A stretch of 5,588 nucleotides of DNA, taken from contig CADBSP010000095.1 in the NCBI GenBank assembly GCA_902797405.1, positions 1 through 5,588 of the forward strand, in the 5' to 3' direction. The stretch is from an uncultured Eubacteriales bacterium. GTDB taxonomy: Bacteria > Bacillota > Clostridia > Peptostreptococcales > Anaerovoracaceae. The stretch's first letter is position 1. Each line of letters opens with the position of its first letter. Position numbers and translations under genes: made by a program. Below are positions 1 to 5,042 of the stretch, in pieces. The notes beneath the pieces were generated by a model. That model did not search any database. It was not told the origin of the DNA and saw only the letters and a program-made list of their open reading frames with translations.

Positions 1-2
1 AA

Positions 3-122
3 GTATGTGCAGTTACGGTTAATCCGTTTTCACCGGAAGGATATTCTTTCGATAGTAGTTATTTATGTGAAGAAATGCAGAATGCAATTCCGGATATACC
101 CGTAATTGATGTTAGGAAATAA
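3..122 (+). CDS. kamB: C-terminal end of probable lysine 5,6-aminomutase reactivase subunit KamB (5' end outside window)
   Basis: An open frame enters from the left edge and stops at TAA 120-122, giving 39 residues that begin VCAVTVNPFSPEGYSFDSS and end IPVIDVRK. The other two forward frames close earlier or lack protein-like composition. The tail is too short for a firm family call. I assign it to KamB mainly by position: in lysine-fermenting Clostridia and Fusobacteria kamB normally lies directly upstream of the MutS-like kamC. The short hydrophobic strand, the Pro/Ser/Gly loop and the final PVIDV-type strand are compatible with an alpha/beta protein. KamB is considered the partner of KamC in reactivating the B12-dependent aminomutase. 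A different upstream gene cannot be excluded from this fragment. Confidence 0.55.
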   Translation, partial: VCAVTVNPFSPEGYSFDSSYLCEEMQNAIPDIPVIDVRK

Positions 123-136
123 GAACCTGATATAAG
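106..136 (+). promoter_or_regulatory. Weak candidate internal promoter upstream of kamC
   Basis: TTGATG at 106-111 and TATAAG at 131-136, the latter preceded by TG at 128-129, resemble a -35 and an extended -10. The spacer is 19 bases, longer than ideal, and the -35 lies within the last codons of the upstream gene. It could give kamCDE some expression independent of the full operon. In AT-rich DNA such matches arise by chance, so confidence is low. Confidence 0.2.
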
Positions 137-164
137 ATGCTAAATCATGTTTAGTCTTTATATC
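129..164 (+). repeat. AT-rich imperfect hairpin between kamB and kamC
   Basis: The left arm GATATAA-GA-(TG)-CTAAA pairs with the right arm TTTAG-TC-TTTATATC around a 5-base loop TCATG. This gives 7 + 2 + 5 base pairs, interrupted by a 2-base bulge on the left and a 1-base bulge on the right. No T-run follows (the next bases are ATCCCATTAAAAAAAC), so it is not a normal intrinsic terminator. It may be an mRNA processing or stability element separating the kamB part of the transcript from kamCDE. The function is inferred; only the dyad is seen. Confidence 0.4.
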
Positions 165-199
165 ATCCCATTAAAAAAACAAGAGTAGAGGAAAGATAA

Positions 200-1915
200 A
201 TGCAACAAGGTGCTAACCGTAGGTTATCAAATATAAAAACCAGAACCGAAACAGGTTTTGATTTTGTTGCATCCAAACTAAACATTATGACTCCGATGGG
301 AAAGAAGATTCAGAAAGAGACTAGGCCATTCTTTCCCGGAGAAGAGGAGCTTCTAAATGAGGAACTGGATAAGGTTCAGGCTTTGAAAAATGTTGCTGAA
401 TCCAATCCGAAAACAATTGATAAGATTCATGAGATTTTCCACTGTTTAAAGGATATAAGTGGTTCAATTGATAGAGCAGGGCGGGATTCGCTCACGATAG
501 TTGAGCTCTTCGAGGTTAAGTCTTTGCTTCTCTACATGGAGAGTCTAAAAGGTATAGTTAGCGATATCGAACAGACAGGTAAGGAACACCAGACGATGGA
601 AATCGCTGACGAAATGAATAATGAGAGCAGGAGCATACCTGAAGAATTCAGTCTTCTGGATGTAAGCGAAGTGCTTAACCTGCTCGATCCAAAGAAAGAT
701 CGAATCAATACTTTTTATATTTACGACGAGTATTCAAAAAAACTAACCACATACCGTGCCAGAAAAAAACAGCTGGATGTGGAAATAAGAAAACTTCAGA
801 AAACCGAGAGAGATAAGATAAAGGAGAAGCACGGTATAGTACTGACTCCGAAATTCGATATAGTAATTCCGAAGTCTTCCGAACAAATGGCAATCGCCAA
901 GTCAATCAAGGAATTGGAGCAGGTTGCAGAGGACTATAGCTCCGTAACCTTTGCACTAGCATTGATAGCGGAAACTGAGGAACTAGTTAGGGAAAGAGAA
1001 GAACTAAACCTGAAGATAGAAGAGGAGGAAGACGAGGTTCGTGGAAGACTCTCTGCGAAGATAGGCGAGCATAAAGATAGACTCCTCACCAATCTAAACA
1101 AAATGGGAAGATTGGACTACGTTTTATCAAAGGCATTGTTCGCCATAGAGCATGAACTCACCAGACCGAATATAATAGAAGAACACAGAATTTCCATTTC
1201 GGAAGGCAGGCAGCTTCAGGTAGAGGAAGCTCTCAGGAAACAGGGGAAGAAGTATACTCCGATAAGCATGGAATTAACTGAGGGAGTAACGTGCATAACC
1301 GGTGCAAATATGGGAGGAAAGACTATTAGCTTGAAGCTGTCCGGCCTTATCCCGATTATGACGCAGTACGGATTCTTTGTTCCATGTGAGAAGGCGGAAA
1401 TTGGACTATCCAATTTTGTACAAATACTAATTGGTGACAGTCAATCGGTTGAAAGAGGGCTTTCCAGTTTCGGAAGCGAGATGGAGGAGCTAAAAGAAAT
1501 CTTTGATAGAGCTCAGGATAGGTCGCTCATCATGGTGGATGAGATTGCAAGCGGAACAAATCCTATGGAGGGTCTGGCGTTAACAAAGAGCATAGTGGAT
1601 TTCCTACTTGAAAAACCGTATATAACATTGTTAACCACGCATTATGAAACGGTTACAAATAACCCGAAAGTAAGGAATATGCAGGTTAGGGGCCTGGCCG
1701 ACGCGGATTTCAGAAAACTGAATAGCGAACTGTCCTTAGCCAACAGAAGAAAGAGAATTGACATCATAGGAAAGTATATGGATTACCGACTTATGCCCGT
1801 GGAACCAGGCAGATCGGTGCCAAAGGACGCCCTGAACATTGCAAAAATGCTCGGGCTCCCAGGAGAAGTTATTGAAAAGGCAGAAACATATATAAAACAA
1901 GGAGAAAAAGAATGA
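200..1915 (+). CDS. kamC: MutS-like ATPase, probable lysine 5,6-aminomutase reactivase ATPase KamC
   Basis: This 571-residue protein has a MutS-family ABC ATPase core in its C-terminal part. The Walker A GANMGGKT is at residues 368-375, the signature GDSQSVERGLSSF at 412-424, the Walker B LIMVDE at 443-448 and the switch histidine in TTHY at 481. The N-terminal part (about 50-330) is mostly helical and charged, with coiled-coil-like stretches at about 175-215 and 255-300, resembling the MutS core/lever region. There is no mismatch-recognition domain and no C-terminal Smr nuclease domain, and the protein is much shorter than MutS1 or MutS2 (about 780-900 residues). Proteins of this type sit between kamB and kamD in lysine-fermentation clusters and are regarded as ATPases that swap damaged cobalamin out of the aminomutase. 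The ATG at 200 is supported by AGAGGAAAG at 187-195. The stop overlaps kamD by 4 bases (ATGA), placing it in the aminomutase operon. The family assignment is firm; the reactivase role rests on family knowledge and context. Confidence 0.88.
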   Translation: MQQGANRRLSNIKTRTETGFDFVASKLNIMTPMGKKIQKETRPFFPGEEELLNEELDKVQALKNVAESNPKTIDKIHEIFHCLKDISGSIDRAGRDSLTIVELFEVKSLLLYMESLKGIVSDIEQTGKEHQTMEIADEMNNESRSIPEEFSLLDVSEVLNLLDPKKDRINTFYIYDEYSKKLTTYRARKKQLDVEIRKLQKTERDKIKEKHGIVLTPKFDIVIPKSSEQMAIAKSIKELEQVAEDYSSVTFALALIAETEELVREREELNLKIEEEEDEVRGRLSAKIGEHKDRLLTNLNKMGRLDYVLSKALFAIEHELTRPNIIEEHRISISEGRQLQVEEALRKQGKKYTPISMELTEGVTCITGANMGGKTISLKLSGLIPIMTQYGFFVPCEKAEIGLSNFVQILIGDSQSVERGLSSFGSEMEELKEIFDRAQDRSLIMVDEIASGTNPMEGLALTKSIVDFLLEKPYITLLTTHYETVTNNPKVRNMQVRGLADADFRKLNSELSLANRRKRIDIIGKYMDYRLMPVEPGRSVPKDALNIAKMLGLPGEVIEKAETYIKQGEKE

Positions 1916-3468
1916 AAAGCAAACTAAACTTGGACCCAAAAGTCGTTGAAAGCGCTCGCAATCACGCTCGAAATATCGCGCATGATATGCAGGAATTCAT
2001 CGACAGACACACCACAGTGAGTACAGAGCGTACAATCTTAAGACTCCTTGGTGTGGATGGAGTGGATGATGTGGAAACTCCGCTCCCGAATGTGGTGGTG
2101 GATCACATCAAAGATGCTGGTGCCCTTCCAAGAGGCGTAGCTTATTGGATGGGTAATGCGATGATCCAGACCGGACTGTCACCTCAGGAGATAGCTGAAA
2201 AGGTGGCAACAGGCGAGCTGGATCTAACCAAGCTCGATACTGTTAGTGCAGAAGAAGCTAAAGAAGCAATCATGCCGACAGTACACGAAGTTCTTCACAG
2301 AATTAAGGAACAGACTAAAAAGAGAGAGGAGTATCTGGAGAGACTCGGTGAAGGTCCCGAACCTTATCTCTACGTAATCGTTGCTACCGGTAATATCTTT
2401 GAAGATGTTATCCAGGCTCAGGCAGCGGCACGTCAGGGTGCAGACATTATCGCCGTAATTCGTTCCACTGCACAATCTTTGTTGGATCATGTTCCATATG
2501 GTGCCACCACTGAGGGCTTTGGTGGTACGTGGGCTACTCAGGAAAACTTTAAAATCATGAGAAAAGCATTGGATGAAGTTGGTGAGGAAGTTGGACGCTA
2601 CATCAGACTTTGTAACTATTCATCCGGACTCTGCATGCCTGAAATTGCAGCAATGGGTGCGATGGAAAGATTGGACGTTATGCTTAATGACGCCATCTAC
2701 GGAATCCTGTTCAGAGATATCAATATGCAGAGAACTATTGTTGACCAGTTCATGAGCCGTGTAATCATCGGCTACTGCGGAATCATCTTTAACTCCGGTG
2801 AAGATAACTATCTCACAACTGACGATGCATATGAAGCTGCACACACGGTTACAGCATCCCAGTTTATAAATGAGCAGTTCGCAGTTCTCGCAAATATCCA
2901 GGAATGGCAGATGGGATTAGGCCACGCCTTCGAAATGGATCCGGACATTGAGAATGGCTTCCTTTACGAATTAGCTCAGGCTATCATGGCCAGAGAAATC
3001 TTCCCGAACGCCAGACTGAAATACATGCCTCCGACCAAGTACATGACAGGTAATATCTATAAGGGACATATTCAGGATGCACTCTTTAACCTGGTGGCAA
3101 TTTGGTCTCATCAAAGCCTGCAACTGTTGGGAATGCTCACTGAGGCGGTTCATACTCCTCATATGCAGGATAGATATCTCTCAATTGAGAATGCAAATTA
3201 TATATTCAACAATTGCCGTGACCTGGGTGAAGAAGTAGAGTTTAAAGAAGGCGGAATTATTCAGACTAGAGCACAGACCGTACTTAAGAAGGCCGATGAA
3301 CTCCTGGCAGAAGTTGAAAAGGACGGACTGTTCAGCACAATCGAACAGGGTAAGTTCGGTGGAGTTAAACGTCCAAAGGACGGAGGCAAGGGTCTAGATG
3401 GCGTTTGCGTAAAAGATGATCAGTATTTCAATCCATTCATTCCACTCATGTTGGGAGGTGAAGAATAA
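1912..3468 (+). CDS. kamD: Lysine 5,6-aminomutase alpha subunit (PLP-binding TIM-barrel subunit) KamD
   Basis: This is the large subunit (518 residues, the usual length) of the adenosylcobalamin- and PLP-dependent enzyme that moves the terminal amino group of L-beta-lysine or D-lysine to the adjacent carbon in anaerobic lysine degradation. The segment from about 150 to 400 reads as the catalytic barrel (VIVATGNIFEDVIQAQAA, IIAVIRSTAQSLLDHVPYG, LCNYSSGLCMPEIAAMG). Residues I recall as PLP contacts in the Clostridium sticklandii structure fall at the same numbers here: Arg184, Ser189, Ser238 and Tyr263. The putative substrate anchors Asp298 and Lys370 also do. The N-terminal about 110 residues are an accessory helical region. 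The ATG at 1912 lies within the kamC stop (ATGA) and is preceded by AAGGAG at 1899-1904, so translational coupling is likely. The stop overlaps the kamE start by one base (TAATG). No frameshift or missing key residue is seen. The assignment is confident; the related D-ornithine 4,5-aminomutase has a different subunit split. Confidence 0.96.
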   Translation: MKSKLNLDPKVVESARNHARNIAHDMQEFIDRHTTVSTERTILRLLGVDGVDDVETPLPNVVVDHIKDAGALPRGVAYWMGNAMIQTGLSPQEIAEKVATGELDLTKLDTVSAEEAKEAIMPTVHEVLHRIKEQTKKREEYLERLGEGPEPYLYVIVATGNIFEDVIQAQAAARQGADIIAVIRSTAQSLLDHVPYGATTEGFGGTWATQENFKIMRKALDEVGEEVGRYIRLCNYSSGLCMPEIAAMGAMERLDVMLNDAIYGILFRDINMQRTIVDQFMSRVIIGYCGIIFNSGEDNYLTTDDAYEAAHTVTASQFINEQFAVLANIQEWQMGLGHAFEMDPDIENGFLYELAQAIMAREIFPNARLKYMPPTKYMTGNIYKGHIQDALFNLVAIWSHQSLQLLGMLTEAVHTPHMQDRYLSIENANYIFNNCRDLGEEVEFKEGGIIQTRAQTVLKKADELLAEVEKDGLFSTIEQGKFGGVKRPKDGGKGLDGVCVKDDQYFNPFIPLMLGGEE

Positions 3469-4256
3469 TGGCAGATAATAAAACAGCAGTAGCACAGGTG
3501 GATCTAACCAAGGTAAAGCCTTACGGAGACACACTGAATGATGGTATGATGGAAACCATGTTTACACTTCCCGTGCCTTATGGCGAGGAAGCAAATGAAG
3601 CAGCTCGCCAGTTGGTAAAGAAAATGGGGTGGGAGGATCCTAACGTAATCTATTCCCATGACATGGGCGGTGGATTCACATACTTCGTAGTATATGGAAA
3701 ATGCCAGCATACAGTTGACTACACTAAGATCAAGGTTGTGAAGGTTGAAGTCGACGTAATGGATCGTGAAGAATGTGGCGACTATATCGGTGAGAACATA
3801 GGCCGCGATGTGGTTGTTGTCGGTGCTTCCACAGGTTCCGATGCCCACACTGTAGGTATCGACGCTATCATCAATATGAAGGGCTTCCACGGACACTTTG
3901 GTCTGGAACGTTTCAAGAATGTCGAAGCATATAACCTTGGTTCCCAGGTTCCAAACGAGGAATTAATTGCAAGAGCAAAGGAGGTAAATGCTGATGCCAT
4001 CCTGGTTTCACAGACCGTAACTCAGAAGGACATCCACATCATGAACCTGACCAACATGGTCGAACTCGTTGAGGCTGAAGGTATTCGCGATAAGATTCTT
4101 CTATGCTGCGGTGGACCACGTATCTCTCACGAACTCGCGCAGGAACTCGGTTATGATGCTGGATTCGGCCCTCACACATATGCGGAGCACGTAATGAGCT
4201 ATATAGCTACAGAAATCGTGAACCGCGGTTGGCAGAAGAGACCTCCGCTTAAATAA
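3468..4256 (+). CDS. kamE: Lysine 5,6-aminomutase beta subunit (cobalamin-binding) KamE
   Basis: This 262-residue protein is the partner of KamD and matches the family's length. The C-terminal Rossmann-like domain (about 112-255) carries the base-off B12 signature: Asp125-x-His127-x-x-Gly130, with His127 the expected lower ligand of cobalt, then the Ser181 segment LVSQTVT and Gly215-Gly216 in LLCCGGPRIS. Lys138 in the segment MKGFHGHFGLE lies 11 residues after the B12 histidine, the same spacing as His133/Lys144 in C. sticklandii. There the lysine forms an internal aldimine with PLP and locks the open resting state, so that feature appears conserved. The N-terminal about 100 residues form the small dimerisation domain. 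The start at 3468 shares one base with the kamD stop and has GGGAGG at 3453-3458, so coupled and roughly equimolar expression fits an alpha2beta2 enzyme. It is the last gene of the operon, before the hairpin at 4302. Confidence 0.96.
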   Translation: MADNKTAVAQVDLTKVKPYGDTLNDGMMETMFTLPVPYGEEANEAARQLVKKMGWEDPNVIYSHDMGGGFTYFVVYGKCQHTVDYTKIKVVKVEVDVMDREECGDYIGENIGRDVVVVGASTGSDAHTVGIDAIINMKGFHGHFGLERFKNVEAYNLGSQVPNEELIARAKEVNADAILVSQTVTQKDIHIMNLTNMVELVEAEGIRDKILLCCGGPRISHELAQELGYDAGFGPHTYAEHVMSYIATEIVNRGWQKRPPLK

Positions 4257-4301
4257 ATACGGAAAACAGCACTGAACTAAGAATAATGCCTAGTAAATAA
4301 T

Positions 4302-4326
4302 GAAGGTGACCCGTAGGGTCACCTTC
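4302..4326 (+). terminator. Intrinsic terminator after kamE, possibly bidirectional
   Basis: The perfect 11-bp inverted repeat GAAGGTGACCC / GGGTCACCTTC (4302-4312 and 4316-4326) closes on a 3-base loop GTA, 45 bases after the kamE stop. The downstream T tract is weak and displaced (GTCAGTTTCT). On the minus strand the hairpin is followed by ATTATTTACTAGG, which is AT-rich but also not a clean T-run. Because the gene at 4388-4717 converges from the right, the same hairpin may stop both transcripts. The long GC-containing stem makes the structural call strong, although the tail is imperfect. Confidence 0.82.
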
Positions 4327-4387
4327 GTCAGTTTCTAGAATATAATCAAAAGCGACGTGCTCAGCCAACTTACAATTTGACAAAACA

Positions 4388-4717
4388 TTAAGCTAAGTAT
4401 TTGAATGCTAAATACATAAGAAGTACCAATCCTCCAAGGCCTATTGCGTATGCGCCTCCAATTAAAAGCGCCGCCTTCAGACTTCCCAGAATAGCCCATT
4501 TGGTTTCTTCCGGGCTAAGGTCAAGTCCAGGGGTAGCGTAAGGGTTGGAATTGTCAGCTAATGGACTGCCGGGAAGCCTGTCTTCGTGGCGAATCCTCTT
4601 TGGCAGGAAAACACTAGGCTTCTGGACATAACTCATATCGGCGATGACCATCTCATCCTCGTCTTCCAAATCATCCGGATTAGTAATATTTAGTTTATCA
4701 TTTGGATTCTTTATCAT
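4388..4717 (-). CDS. Hypothetical 109-residue protein with one C-terminal membrane helix
   Basis: I do not recognise this protein. Residues 1-73 are hydrophilic: an acidic cluster DDLEDEDE at about 15-22, a basic patch KRIRHEDR at 40-47, and a Pro/Asn/Ser-rich stretch to about 65. Residues about 82-106 are one long Gly/Ala/Leu-rich hydrophobic segment (AALLIGGAYAIGLGGLVLL and on), followed by only a few residues. It therefore looks like a C-terminally anchored membrane protein with its N-terminal part probably in the cytoplasm. No signal peptide or metal-binding motif is seen. The start is uncertain. The ATG at 4717 has no ribosome site (CATTTTTTTGAT precedes it), whereas Met23 (4651) follows GAGG with a 5-base gap, though those bases also encode the acidic run. 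Codon use resembles its neighbours, supporting a real gene. It converges on kamE and diverges from feoAB, sharing a 325-base regulatory region with the latter, so a link to iron is possible but unproven. Confidence 0.7.
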   Translation of the reverse strand: MIKNPNDKLNITNPDDLEDEDEMVIADMSYVQKPSVFLPKRIRHEDRLPGSPLADNSNPYATPGLDLSPEETKWAILGSLKAALLIGGAYAIGLGGLVLLMYLAFKYLA

Positions 4718-4744
4718 ATCAAAAAAATGACTAGTATTTCTGTA

Positions 4745-4754
4745 TTTTCGAAAA
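4745..4754. repeat. Perfect 10-bp palindrome TTTTCGAAAA
   Basis: TTTTC/GAAAA is fully self-complementary with no spacer and lies about 30 bases upstream of the ATG of the leftward gene, in what would be its 5' leader. It overlaps the first copy of the 11-base direct repeat TGTATTTTCGA. It may be a regulator site, or a chance feature of AT-rich DNA. Confidence 0.3.
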
Positions 4755-4768
4755 CTATTGACTAATGT

Positions 4769-4797
4769 ATTATTATCACTTTGAGATTATTAATCAA
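4769..4797 (-). promoter_or_regulatory. Candidate promoter for the leftward hypothetical gene
   Basis: Read on the minus strand, TTGATT (4797-4792) and AATAAT (4774-4769) are separated by exactly 17 bases, matching 4 of 6 and 5 of 6 consensus positions. Transcription would begin near 4762, leaving a leader of about 45 bases before the ATG at 4717. The dyad GATTATTAATC (4785-4795) overlaps the -35 box, where a bound repressor would block it. The assignment is from consensus only. Confidence 0.35.
4785..4795. repeat. Dyad GATTA-T-TAATC overlapping the leftward -35 box
   Basis: This is a perfect 5-1-5 inverted repeat inside the wider TTGA...TCAA frame at 4781-4797. Its position over the candidate -35 element of the leftward gene is that of an operator. 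It does not match a complete consensus I know for Fur, PerR or DtxR-type regulators, so the binding protein is unknown. Confidence 0.35.
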
Positions 4798-4836
4798 GAT
4801 GCTTTATTATCATGTATGTGTGTTTATTATTTTATA

Positions 4837-4851
4837 ATCTTTGTCAAAGAT
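4837..4851. promoter_or_regulatory. Candidate operator: perfect 7-1-7 dyad ATCTTTG-T-CAAAGAT
   Basis: Two 7-base arms are exact reverse complements around a single T. This 7-1-7 geometry is the one used by Fur-family dimers, but the bases differ from TGATAAT-N-ATTATCA. It lies about 100 bases upstream of the feo -10, too far for simple occlusion of that promoter, and about 40 bases upstream of the leftward -35. It is the longest perfect dyad in the intergenic region. The role is inferred from position and symmetry only. Confidence 0.4.
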
Positions 4852-4945
4852 AATCAATAACTATGTATTTTCGATCAAGTGCTAAAATAAGATTTTGTTC
4901 TATGCTCTATGCTTATATCCATTGATTTTTAGAATTGGCGTTTTG

Positions 4946-4954
4946 TGGTATAAT
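4946..4954 (+). promoter_or_regulatory. Extended -10 promoter for feoA-feoB
   Basis: TGG followed by a perfect TATAAT (4949-4954) forms an extended -10 element. No good -35 lies at 17 bases (TTTTTA at 4926-4931); TTGATT at 4922-4927 is 21 bases away. Extended -10 promoters can work without a strong -35. Transcription would start near 4961, giving a leader of about 80 bases before the feo ATG at 5043. Confidence 0.6.
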
Positions 4955-4995
4955 AAACCAGGAGATAGCATTATATTATTAAAATTAGACCTGAC

Positions 4996-5023
4996 TTACC
5001 CGCCTGACAATGCGCCGGGTTAA
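4996..5023 (+). promoter_or_regulatory. Inverted repeat in the feo leader, next to the ribosome site
   Basis: TTACCCG (4996-5002) pairs with CGGGTTAA (5016-5023) with one bulged T, enclosing a 13-base loop. It ends 5 bases before the AGAGGA ribosome site (5028-5033) and is GC-rich compared with its surroundings. CCTGAC occurs as a direct repeat at 4990-4995 and 5003-5008, the second copy inside the loop. No T-run follows, so it is not an ordinary terminator. It could be an operator downstream of the start site or an RNA element that affects translation. The structure is seen; the function is not known. Confidence 0.35.
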
Positions 5024-5042
5024 ATATAGAGGATAATATAAC

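Larger units (their letters stand above)
4718..5042. other. Divergent AT-rich intergenic region between the hypothetical gene and feoA-feoB
   Basis: No credible gene is present; the longest + strand frames starting at ATG are about 12-20 codons without ribosome sites. The region is strikingly AT-rich and holds candidate promoters facing both ways, three short dyads (4745-4754, 4785-4795, 4837-4851), a GC-containing inverted repeat just before the feo ribosome site, and an exact 11-base direct repeat TGTATTTTCGA at 4741-4751 and 4864-4874. ATTATCA half-site-like words occur at 4772-4778 and 4806-4812, with GATAAT at 4849-4854. These resemble parts of a Fur box, but no complete consensus is seen. 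A 7-base tandem, TCTATGC twice, lies at 4899-4912. Confidence 0.7.

Noticed and set aside
129..164. Intrinsic terminator between kamB and kamC
   Set aside because: The stem is AT-rich with bulges and is followed by ATCCCATTAAAAAAAC rather than a T-run. On the minus strand the sequence past the hairpin also lacks a T-run.
200..1915. Annotation as DNA mismatch repair MutS or MutS2
   Set aside because: Only the ATPase core and lever-like region match. The mismatch-recognition and Smr domains are missing, and the operon position points to the aminomutase reactivase role.
3504..3896. 130-codon open frame on the minus strand
   Set aside because: It lies wholly opposite kamE, whose cofactor motifs are intact; the predicted product has no recognisable domain and there is no promoter or ribosome site. 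Other minus-strand frames opposite kamC, kamD and kamE are shadows of the same kind.
4785..4855. Classical Fur box upstream of feo
   Set aside because: Half-site words such as ATTATCA and GATAAT occur, but they are not arranged as TGATAAT-N-ATTATCA, and such words are common in DNA this AT-rich.
4800..4920. Short + strand open frames of about 12-20 codons
   Set aside because: They have no ribosome sites and no conserved-looking composition, and overlap the likely regulatory region.
4980..5001. DtxR/IdeR-type site in the feo leader (TTAGACCTGACTTA)
   Set aside because: It has only partial resemblance to TTAGGTTAGCCTAA and lacks the required dyad symmetry.
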